Shown: piece by piece, positions 12,601 through 25,200 of the stretch
How the letters are laid out: each line of letters begins with the position of its first letter
Numbering within the stretch: position 1 is the stretch's first letter
Assembly: GCF_003589595.1 (NCBI RefSeq)
Contig: NW_020653852.1
Span: 6,740,065 to 6,804,064, forward strand
Direction of reading: 5' to 3'
Length of the DNA stretch: 64,000 bases
From: Hyposmocoma kahamanoa
Taxonomy: Eukaryota > Arthropoda > Insecta > Lepidoptera > Cosmopterigidae
Notes under the pieces: generated by a model
What the model saw: only the letters and a program-made list of their open reading frames with translations
What the model was told of the DNA's origin: nothing
The model's database searches: none
Translations under genes and position numbers: made by a program

Positions 12601-15600
12601 CGTAGACAGGCGTATCGCTTACCACCAGGCGCACGACTTGTTCATCCCGTCCAGTCCCTTGATATTATATAAAAGAAAACCTGCAACAGATTTCATCACG
12701 GTGTTTTACTTTACCGGGAGCTGTGAATGACTGTCTTAAGAAGGGAATGGTAAACTGTAGAAGAATAAGAGCGACGCTGTGAAACACTACGCCCTCCCTC
12801 GTCTGTGACTACGCCATACTGCGGAGCAACAGACCTTTCCATGTCCTATCACTATTGTCTGATGGCGGCACGTCAGATGGCTACTTGTATTCGCTATTGG
12901 GTGTTTGATGTACTTGAAAAAAATGTTTGATGTACACAGAAAAAAAGGAATTCTATTGATAAGAAAAAGCAATTTCTCAAAATATTTGCTCATTCTGAAA
13001 GAATATTTATTAAAAGTAATAAAATATTGTCCTTACAAAAGCTTATCTTTTTCTAATACAATTTTACTTTTAACTTTATTCTAACTTTTAGACAAATACA
13101 TTCACTTTAAGATCAACTAATTGGACATTGCTTACATCAAGAAATTTCTACCTCTTATATCAAATTTAAATAATCTTAAATTGTTTCAAGATTTCTTGGG
13201 TGTATTTTAAGAAAATATATTCTTAGACAAAAAAAGAAGTATTTTGCTATTCAGATGAATATTCTAAATTCTAGAGTATTTTTTTTAAAGCAACATTTCG
13301 TTGCGTTTTCATAGTCAATGTTGTCGCCGTGACATGTCGCCGAATGGCGTACGCGGTAACGATTACTTTTACTTGTGCTTGTAGGTAATCATCAAAATAA
13401 TTTTTTTTTCAAAAAAACAATACGTAATATCTCTTTGTAGTTTGTTAGTGTGTTCTTTGTAGTCATAATTTAAGAAATTTAGTTTCAGCATGAAATCAAA
13501 CTACATTTGTCTTGTAATAAGCACAACTTTAACATGCAATTAGTTTCATCGCGCCACTGCTAGATGGCATTAGTTGTACTTTGAAACGCACTGTCGTTTT
13601 GTTGACTTCAATAGTATAAGTCATCTCATATGTTTTGAATTGTTAACGCTTTCTACCGCTGTAGCATTTATATGGCACTGAACGGCACTTAAGTATTTGA
13701 GACGTTTCCATCCTATGTCTGCTACTTTAAGGTTTGACACTGAACTGTGTGCTTTCACGCCAGTGAGGCCAGTGAGACCATACGGTTGGGTCCATAACCC
13801 TGTAAATTTACTATTTTTGATAATATACGCCTTTCTATACTGAAGTCCGCGTCTCAATTCGTCGTACTACGCAACCCCTTCGTGGGCCAGCGCTACACAC
13901 TTAAATATAGAAAACATAAATCTGCAGTAAAATAAAAGTACCTCTCAATTTTTCATTCTTTTTTTTTTCAAGTCAAAATCAGAAATTTCTAATAACTAAT
14001 AAATATTTTGTTTAATCTAGAGTAGCTTTATGACTTAAGTAAATTAATTTGCTCTTGGATGAAATGTTTCTGTCTTGTAACTAAAATACGCTTTTGAGAC
14101 GTTTTTTTTTACTATTATCAAGTAATTATTATCTAGCGTCTATAGGGAGAGGATGGTTTTGTTGGATTTAATAAATTTGTCTTCATAAAAAGAATTTTGT
14201 CTTTTTCTAAGTAATCTGTTTTTACCTTGTACAGACTAACGTACAGACACTGATAAATTTGACCGATGAAATAATGATATGACCATAGTGTGAACCACGG
14301 AAGAAAAAAAAACAATGAAGTGCCGTAAGCCTCGATTACTATCAGAACCGATGTCGTGGCGACAAATTTAGAATATGTATTCTTAATTTGAAACACTACA
14401 AAATCTTGATATTGACTCATTGACTTACAAATAAATGGACGACGGGTCTAATACAAAAACCACGAAAAAAATGTCCCAAGTCAACCTATTCGAAATTTAA
14501 ATTGTAATGTCATCGCAGTATCGCGCTGTTAGTAGACCAAATGAAGACTAAAGCGGAGTGTCGCGCTCTGTATACGATTTTAGCGCCTTACAAGTGCGGA
14601 CACTTTTTAGCGCGGACCCGACGTCCATATAATTGTAAGTCAATGTATTGACTAGTCGTAGTTTCAAATTTGAAAAGAAATGACATATTCTGGATTGTTA
14701 ATGTTGACATATCGTTGAAAGTTCAATACATCTATACCTATTATTACAAGTCACGACATTTTGATATTATATTGAATTTTCAATCAATGTGCTGCCATCT
14801 AGCGGCAATTGCTGAACGACGACGAATTGGAGTTACTAATTTACTTCTACAAAAAAGAAGCGAACTTATTGCAGGGGTATAAGCTTTACCTACTTTCGTT
14901 TCTTGTACTAGCACTCCAAAACAACACAATATTTCACGCCACTTTTCTAGGATTTTAGAGAATTTGCACGAAAGAATGACACAACCATACCATACAAAGT
15001 GAAAATGGTGTACTGAGCTCAGATAGGTCTTTTGAGACCTATAGTTGACACGCGTCAGACATTAACTAACCTCTTCTACTGTATATATTGTTGTATTGTG
15101 TGGACGGTTTACTTGCGTGTCTGCTTATTGACTCCTTTGATGTGTGTTGAAAAACCGACCAGCCCGCGGTAACTCGAGTTTGGTGTTTACTGTATTTGTC
15201 GAATGCTTATTCGACAACAACGCAAATACTTTGTCACACATGCTATCTACACATGGTGATAGTTTCCCAAATATATCAAATACGCAAATACAAATAGTCA
15301 TGTGAAGTGCCACCATGATACTAAACTCCACGTATAATGTAGTTTATTATATTTATTTGTTAATGTGTTAATGAACATTTAAATGCTATTATTGTCAATA
15401 ATAATTCAAAATGTATGTACGTATAGAAATTAAACTATTCTAGAATCGAGAATTTGATTAAAAACTGTAATCTCTATCATTCCTTTTTAAATCTCATTAT
15501 TGGATTGAACTTAGCTCACTTTTTTAGTTTCTTAAGGTTATCATTGCAACACGGTTCACTGTGTACATTATTTTGCTTCATATATATGTATGTCGTGTTT

Positions 15601-18600
15601 ATATCATGTATTCTATGGACAAAAGGCAAAAAGTACTAATGTAAAATTGTACAAACCAAACGTTCTTCAAACATAACCAATCTACACATATACTAGTTAT
15701 AAAGATAACAGAAACACGTTAGAGTGTATAGAGAAGGATACACAACAGGATAAGTCTTCAAACGTATGGCCATTAGACTGTTGATTACGTTCACGAGGCG
15801 TAATTAACGTTCCCAAATGAACCTATTCCATTCCCTTCGTTGCCTCGATTTTGTCCTGGTACAGTATACCGCATCGCTCTCTTACTCGTTACTATCTCAA
15901 TAATTTCTAGTTTAATTAATGACATTGAAAGACGCTTATTTAGGAAATGAAACTAAGTATGGTTTTTTCGAATTTAAATCGCGTATATTTGTTTTTTTCA
16001 ACACACCAACGTGTCGGGCCCTTTACAGGTCCTATGGTCACGGTTAAATGAGACGGTTTTTTTATAATATCAAGTGACGGAATGAACAAGTCGTGTGTCT
16101 GATGGTAAGCTACACGCCTGTCCATAATAGTTGCAGCGCCACTCAGAGCTTTAAATCGTAATGATTGAGGAGCACTGCCACTGCGTAGACATAAGTTGAC
16201 AAGTCCCATGTGACTGTAATTTCACCAAATACAGTCATCAACCAGTTATGTCTAATATTAATGCCAACCACCCTATTTTTCACTAAAATTACAAAAGTTA
16301 TTAATTAAATACCTTATTTTTAAATAACATTACAATTACATATGTTTTACAAATTCTTTTATTTTAACAATTAGATCCGAAAAAAATAGTTTTTTTTGCT
16401 ATGTGTTGAGAACTCGATATGCTTATTTACAAAATTTTTAAAAATTGAATTGAAAAACATAAATTGAAAAACATTTCAAATTTAATAGCAACATCATTTC
16501 CTGCAATAACCTCTTTTGTTACAATAAAATGTTTCATATTCAATGTCCACTTCAAAGCCTAAAAAGCCGACCTTTCACCAAACTAAATTGGTTCGTATTT
16601 AAAAAATAGACAAACTAAGCGCTTTAAAAATGATACCGATCGTTGGAAAAAAAAACATGACATTTTAATGACAGGGATCGCCTTCCTAACGACTGTCATT
16701 AAAGAGCACGTTCGAATTGTAATTTTCTAAATACCACGTGTAATTTAACTTTTCCGTGATCGAATTTTACCATGAATAAATAAATTGAGTCTCAATTCAA
16801 CCGCATCTGAAAACCTTTTTGAATATTCTGTCAGTCTAGCAGGTATTTCGGACTAAAGTTGACACATTACGGCGTTGGCTGTCATGAAAAACGTCATGTC
16901 TGATTTTAGTATTATACAAATTTGCGGTTCTTGTCATCGTCCTGTTTTTGCTCTTGAAAACAAAAAAATACTATCAGTCTGCCGTAACCATGGGACCAGT
17001 AAAGAGCCCGAAACAAACGCAATTTCAGATATAAAAAAAAACACACATGAACATATTAAGAAGAACGCTTAATTGGAATTAACGTTTAATTTGAAAAAAG
17101 AATGACTTAAATCGTCTTTTGATTTCGATTAAACGTTCCTGGTGTATGTGGCCAGTGATTCATAAGAACCTTGTTATTATAACTACACCTTTTTTTTAAT
17201 ATGTTCATGAGTATAACGAAAACTAATTACTTCAAAGTTTACTGCCAATTTGAAAACTCCGACATGTATCTTCGCTCAAAGCTTAAAAAAAAATAACTTA
17301 TAAAACTATAGGAAATGTGTTTTTTTTTAAAGCCGCAAATAGCATCTAATATCATTAATTGAAACTCATATCCCCGTGCAAATAAAGTTTAAAATGATTA
17401 ATTAACTTATTCAATATCAAGTTGTTAAATGCTAATGGCTTATAGATAAATGCTTTATGTGTCTATTGTGTCGTGAAACGATAAATAAGGTGGGAATAGA
17501 TACGACTAATGTATCAATTCTTATTGTTTTTAATGAGAATTTATTATTTCACGAAGGTAGAGATTGTATGATAATAGTAGTTAGATGTAGGTACCATCTT
17601 GTTAATTTCGTCTGTCTAAATGTTTTGGTATGTGGAAACTTTTTTGGCCACAATTGTTTTATTCTTTGAAACGAGCGATAATATGTGATCAAAGCTGAAA
17701 ATGTTCTCAAGCAAGTTCATAAAATAAATCAAACTTGTTTTTGTTCAGTCGTGTTTGCTTTTTAATAACAAAAATTTTCTTTCAGTAAATTACTTTGTTA
17801 CGGCTTTGAATGTAATTTATTACGCGGGGTAATAATCAGTGAACCTAAAAGCAGTCTGATGTAGATGGTTTTTAAACTCCCATGCAGACAACGCCTAATT
17901 GTCGTTGATTGTTAAGACTAATCCATTTTTAATCGAAATTAAATTTAGTTCTATGCGATACAGTTCACTAGAGAAACCCGGTTCCCGGTATCGGTATCGG
18001 TGCTAAGGACACATACATAGACAACCACAAATTAAACCCAAACTCACGAGAGAAATAAATGTAGGCCATGCAAATATTTTTCTCGGCCCGGGAATCGAAC
18101 CCAGCGTGGCAGTGCAACGCTTTATGCAATGTTTAGATCATTATGATTAATTTTAGTAGCAGTAGAGCTCGTTGTGAAAGAGTTCGTCCAGGGAAGTACT
18201 GCCACCTTACCTATTTCTGCCGCCGGGTAGTAATATCAGCATTACTATGTTCCGGTTTAGATGGCTAAGGGTGCTGGTGAAGTTACAGGCATATGGGACT
18301 TGTCAACTTATGTCTCAGGGTGACGGGCGCAGTGGCAATGCCCCTCAGATTTTTGCAATTTAAAGCTATGAGTGACACTGTAACTGTTATGGACAGGCGT
18401 GTAGCTTACCATCAGGTGCTCGACTTGCTCGTCTCGTCACTTGATGTTATAAGAAAAAGACCTCAGATATCTCTAAGATATCATGTTTTTTGACTGAAAG
18501 AGTAATAAATAATCTAGAATATCGGGAACTATGCACGTATGCTACTATATTAAGTGTCTAGGATTTTTCATGTTAAACATAACATAACTATGCAAAGTGT

Positions 18601-21600
18601 TTTTATAATATGAAAAAGACTGTGTTACAGAACAAAGCTCCGTAGGAAGAAAAAATTTGAAACAATGCAAATGTTCGTTTTGTGATTTAAAAAAGGGCCT
18701 GTCTGGACCCTCGTTTATATCTCAATTTGCCCATCTGGAAAGAAAAAAATATTCAAAGGACAATAGGTTAACTTTAACAACGAAATATTGTGGTTTTATA
18801 TAATCCCCGGGGCTAAACCGTGTTTGAAACCCATTCTCAGTCAGGCTGAAATTTTGTAACCGTATTGAAATAATTGATATGTTGACTTAATTTGCTGGAT
18901 AGGCTTGGTTTGATAAAATGAATGGATGACTAAATGAATGGATCTGAGGACTAAGCATTGATCCATTTAGTAACAAAAATATAAGATTGCCGTGCCGTTT
19001 AATTCAGGACTAACGAAGGCTAAAGATTCAAAATTGCTATGAGCAAAGTTAAAACTAAATCGTGTGATGTTAACACACAGTTCCGAAATCTTTTCTCTTT
19101 GCTTCTATGGACTTGAGAAATATATTCGACTACATACTGGGTTTCACGTTACACAGTTGGTTTATATAATATATTATCTTTCTGTATGTAATATAGTGTC
19201 GGTATATATTAACTTTTAGAGGAGACACGTGTCTTGCAGTGGGGCGTATATGAGTTGAGAACGATTAATTATGAGTTGCATATATATTCTTTTTAAATCT
19301 ACTCTTATTTATTTCCTTTTGTGGAATGAATTTAATAATTGAACTAGCTGATACGTAACCTGTCAGGCCACTTTCTGTAGTAACCGAATTATAGGGAAGA
19401 TTTGTCCTATCTATTTCGTCTGAACGAATTCCTGAACAGAAGGGGCGGCTGAAATAAATGGGGAATGTCAATGATAAGCCTGGCGTGGCGCCATGTTTCT
19501 ACAGAATAACTTCTCATTCGTAAAGATAATCTCGTTAAAAAGTCGCGCCGACAACGCACTAAGCTCCATACGCAAAAAGCGTCATGAATATGTGGGGTGG
19601 GATTGATTAATTAAATTTGCATAAGTTAGCACGGCACCAGATAAGGGTGCCTCTAAATATGCACCCGAGTCACGTACACGGGCGACCCCGAGTGCCGTGA
19701 GCAACTATTTGCATGAAAGTCACTTTGAGAAACCTCCGAGTGACTTTTTCCTACGTGTGCATGTTTCTTACTTTTATAATCGAGTAGTAACAGTTTGGTA
19801 ATGCAAAATACTCGACGAGTGAAAATACAGTTTGTACAGTAGAGTCCTGGTAATCCGAAATTTTTGGATTTTTTCGATTTCGATTGTTGGACAAATTTTT
19901 TGGATTAAGTCAAATATTTCTTAAAATAAACATAAATTACGTAATAACATGTGAGTACAATAAAAACCTTCGATTTGACTGAGCTCGAACCACTGTCTGT
20001 TGCCATGCCGGGGCTACCCTCTTAACCAACTGAACTTCGCTATTTTTCTTTGTTGGTCTTTGTATCAATGCTAATAATAAACTAACGGAGTATTTTCACA
20101 AAAATATGAAAACGTTACTATTAGTTAGAAAACGTTAATATTAGTGATGTCATCACACAATTTATTTTATAGGTATGTCTAAATATATTATAACCAAATT
20201 TCGAAACAAAATGGGTGATAAGAAAGCGGCTCGCTTCATACAGTTGTGGTGCGGTGTAAATTATCTTAAAGATACGTTACAGTTTTGTTGGTTTTCCGAA
20301 ACCAACAAAAACGTAATCTTAGTTTAATCCGCTAAGTGGACATTTGGATTACCGAAATTTGGATTATCGGGAGTTAGTGGAGTACCTTATGAATAATCTA
20401 GTTGTTGAATTACGTTCAATCTTGCCTTATTATATTATTCTAATGTCAAAATGTCGTCTCAACACTAATGGACATAACTTTGTTATCAATATCACAACAC
20501 AGAATGTAAAGATATAAATAACGTTTTGTTAAAGGGCGATATAACCAACTAGGATTTGATATAATTGAAATTTTTTGTTGCAACAGGCTAATGAGAATTC
20601 GCATTTGTTCGCATGCAAATGGTAATGCTTTGCATGGGAATACGCAGATCAATACACGGCCAAATTGGATCCGGACCGTCCCAATAACTCGACTATGTAT
20701 CAGTTCTATGAACCTTGTTTGTTATATTGAATTCGATGTTGACGACTATGTTGTGCACTTGTATAGCAATAAATGAGGCACTTTCAGATATATCAATATA
20801 CTCGTACATACGTGCCACGTTTATCTCCCGTCTCCAACAGAGGTAGGTAAAGACGTTGAACCTCAATATGCTGCTCTCCTGACTAATATTTTCTCGCTTT
20901 ATCCATTTGCATTAGACTCTTCTTACATGCTGGTTTATTTTAAGTAGGTACTCTTAACCTGACTCGTTTTAAGAACATAACCAATCCCATCAATATTTAA
21001 AATACATTTTTAGCATTCGTATTTCTATTTAAGAAAATATAATTCAAACCGTAGCTACTCTTGCAGAATTTCGCGTTAAGTAATTGAAAAGACGTCATTT
21101 TGAAGATGTTACTTTTTACTTGTCGTAGTTAGTGTAGTTTATTGACTTTTTCATAAACTTAGGATATGCAAGCGTACATTCTAAGTCTGTGAAATGTATA
21201 CGTATATTAGATTTTTTTATGAAATATGAGCATGATTTGTCACTTTAAGTTTGTTCGATAGATTGTTATAACAATGAATGTTACTACAACATTATAATAT
21301 AGTGATTAATAATAACATTCCTTTGTTATAACTTCATTACCTATTGTATTCTGAACTTTAGAAAGGCTTCCCTAAGTGCCTGTGCACATGGCGTATTTTT
21401 TACGCGCAGATAACGCGCGTTTCACGAGCGCTCGGTTACGGCGCCATAGAGGCAGAAAAAGCAAATTATTGCGTTTGTATCGATCTTAATGCGCGTATAA
21501 AGCTGTCAAACGCGTGTTAGAATCTCATTTGAAGGTCGCTTATATCGCGTTTCAACGACAACAACATCTGTGTTCGCACTGAATTTGTAAACGTGTGTGA

Positions 21601-22184
21601 TATTGCCGACCAAATCAAAAGACAATGTCAAGTGTGAAGCTTCATTCGCATCATGCATCTTTTAATATGGTCGAGTATTACTTACCGGAGAACGGGAATA
21701 GACCCCTGTTCCCATAGTCATGGCTCGCGTTTGAATCACGTAACGTGTGTACAGGCTTCTAGACTGTCCAATAGAGGATTTATCTACAAAATTCCATATT
21801 AATTTTAACATGATGTACGAAGAGGCCGTAAATATAATTTGGTTTGTCTGCAGGCGTGCTCGTGGTGAACGTGACGTGGCGGGGGAAGACCTACGTAGGC
21901 ACTCTTCTCGACTGCACGAGACATGATTGGGCGCCGCCACGGTTAGTATCATTTATTGTTCAAGGTTTATCACCCGTTGACGTTCGAATGTTTTAAGAAA
22001 ATGATTTATTTTTATTTTTTATTTATGGCACAATAACAGACATCAGATACAAACAGTAGAGAAAAAAACACTCAAACATTGATACAGTGGGCCATATTAT
22101 ATATGGGCATATTATATATATATGGGCAATATCTATGCCCAATATAACTGTTCTCAACATTCAAGCCAGACAGAATCTTAAACA

Positions 22185-22222
<38 letters not shown>

Positions 22223-25200
22223 GCACACACTCAACATAGCCCCGCACTAGGGAAACCCTGTGTCGCGGGTGCCATGGACACACACAAAGACAACCACAAA
22301 TTACACCCAAACTCACGAGAGAAATAATTGTAGGCCATACAAATATTTCTCCCGGCCCGGGAATCGAACCTGAGACCTCTGCGTGGCAGTCCGGTATGGT
22401 AACCGTTCGGCCACGGAGGCAGTTAAAGTTATACAGTATGTATAACTTAAACGCACGCTAATCACCTGTACCACAAAACAGAAAAAAAAGAATACATTAT
22501 TCACTTCAAGACAACGCGTGAAGTGACGTTTTAAAAGCAGCAAAAGTATTCATTTTACAAGTAAGCTTTAGAACAAAGTAACAAAAACAACGCTTTCCTC
22601 CCATTCTCCGGCCGAAATATGTTCCTTTGGTGACGATCTCGATCCGTGTTGTCGATCTAGAGCCGTGGAAGCCTAATGGTTTCATCTACCGCCTCTCAAG
22701 CAGAAGCCATGGGTTCGAATCCGGGCTCGAACCTCTTGAGTTTCTCGAATTTATGTACGAAATTTAATTCGAAGTTTACCATAATCTTTTCGGTGAAGGA
22801 AAATCATCGTGACGAAATCAACACGTAGAAGAAGGTTCACAACCCTCGGAAAATGTGTGAAGTCCTCAACCATCATTGGGCTAGTGTGGTGGACTATGGC
22901 CTAAAACCTCGCCAAGAGGAGACCCGTCCCTTTAAAGCCGGATTTACATTAGTCTGACGTGTCGTGTCGTGATGCGTCAGAACGGTATCTATCGGTTTCA
23001 TACGCACAACATAAGCCGTTATGTCATATTGCGACACACTAATAAATTCATCAGTCAAAATGTTATATATATAATTTTGGCTGCCAAGCAGAGGTCCCAG
23101 GTTCGATTCTCGAGCCGGGTGAAATATTTGTATGGCCTACATTTATTACACAAACGGAATCACATTTTATCAATAATTAAATATGTAATTTTGCAATTTT
23201 CGTCCATTATAGCAAAGCTAGTAAAGCTGGTAATGATTTCACAGAATAGTTTTCAAACAAATTAAATGACATTTCGTCTCTATTTCTGGTTATATACTCG
23301 ATGTATGAATATAACCAGATTGTATGTATGAATCCGATACCGTTCTGACGCGTCACGACACAATACGTCAGACAAATGTAAATCCGGCTAAATGGGGATG
23401 ATGATGATATTTATTTTTGTTCCAATATTTGTAACCATTGAATTGATACAAAATAGTTGAACGAAATATGTTAATTTGTTGACGATCTCATTACTAGGCT
23501 TACCCCACTACTGACTACAGTCTTAAAGGGTCTTACTTCATCACGATGTCCTAATACGGGTAGGCATTAGACGCATTAAGTTGGGAAACAAACAAACATC
23601 TACCCGCAATTCTATGTCCGGGCTTAATGTTCTTACTACAGGGATTACTGTCATTAGTATTCCGTGCCCAGTTGGATTATGTTTGCACTGAATTTAGCTT
23701 TGATTAACCTGTTACAGGTGTGTTATATACAACATAATGTGTGTTCTATTTTGGTAACTGTTTGAGTTGGGATTCAGTTGCGATTTAAATTATGTTATTT
23801 GAAATTTTCGCGAATATATTTAAGGGTTTGGATCCTTGTCATGTTGTGGAATTTTGAAATTGACACAGTATAAATATGTACTTTCGTCGGCTAAATTTGA
23901 AGACTACGTAGAACTCCGTTTTTGGACGAAATTACTTTTTTATGATTCGAGCGGTACCTATATCGGGCATTAGATAGACTAGAAAGTTATTTTAAGCTTT
24001 AAAGCTTAAAATATAATTTCTAGACCCTTATAATACTTATTGAATATCATTTTATTATCATGATGTTATAACTTTTTTGAGTAGTTACCCCACTAGTTTC
24101 TTCTAATTATTAATATTAAGATCGTACACTATGAAAAAGTCCTTTTCTTATTAGTGTTCGATATTGGTATTAATAATTGTAGACCCGTTTTAGTTAAATA
24201 AATGTATATTCTTAAATTGTCATATAATTTTTTCTAGTAATTCTGTTTTGTGTGCCTATTCAAAAGTTCAGTTCATATTAATGGAGGTACGAGATTTAAG
24301 AATTTAGCCGACGTTATTTAATATAAGTGCGTCATGAGAAATCTATGTTTCAGGTTTTGCGATTCACCTACAGAAGAATTAGACGCACGGACGCCAAAAG
24401 GTCGCGCGAAACGAGGACGGGGCGCAGCGCCTACGGACATGACAAATTTCACAGAGACGCGCTCGTCAGTGCACAGCAAACTGCGTAACGGCGGCGCCAA
24501 AGGACGTCGCGCACTTCCATCTCCCACCCCATTCACACCCCCAAGACCAGACTCTAAACGAAAACGTACCTCCGAAGCTGAAGAGCGACCGCCAACTCCA
24601 AAGGCAAAGCGTCCCCCGCCAACCCCGACCTCTCCACCTCCAGATCCTGTTCTCCTAGAATGTCCGGAACCCAATTGTTCTAAAAAATATAAACACGCAA
24701 ACGGGCTCAAGTATCACCGGTCACATGCGCACGGCACGCCTGACGATGATTTAGATAAGGACGGTTCTAGTTCGGAGCAGGAAGAACCAGCAGTTGAGCC
24801 TGTGTCCCCTGTGCGACCTCCTTCAGCACCAGCCACCCCTGCAACTCCCGTCAAATCTCCAACTCCTGCGAAATCTCCTGAAATCAAAGAAAAGTCTCCG
24901 GAAAAGTCTCCAGAGAAGCCGGAGACGAGTGTAGACTCTCCGATTCAGCAGAGGTTCCCAGAGGAATTCCCGGAGACTGCCGAGTCAGCGCCACAGCCGG
25001 AACGAACGCCAACACCTCCTGCGTCTGCTACACCTCCCCCAGAAGCACTACCAACGTTACAACCTACACAGTTCAAGGTAAGTACTGCATTTCATAAACT
25101 GTAACCATCTTGCTCATTTTTTTATCAGCAGATAGTTAACACACACATTGTACGTTGTAGGTCAAACCGCGGTCAGCGCTGATGCCTACCGAGGAGCGCA

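Noticed and set aside
21370..21600. CG-rich palindromic words (ACGCGCAGATAACGCGCG) as an enhancer or MITE
   Set aside because: The local symmetry is short and no partner arm or second copy was found.
22188..22221. Short tandem AAT array as a CRISPR-like or independent repeat locus
   Set aside because: It is the A/T-rich tail of a family A SINE. The same holds at 51638-51680. No spaced repeats of CRISPR type exist in the window.
24318..24710. Minus-strand 130-codon open frame rich in Gly/Arg
   Set aside because: It is the exact antisense of scribbler exon 3, which has domain and splice evidence.
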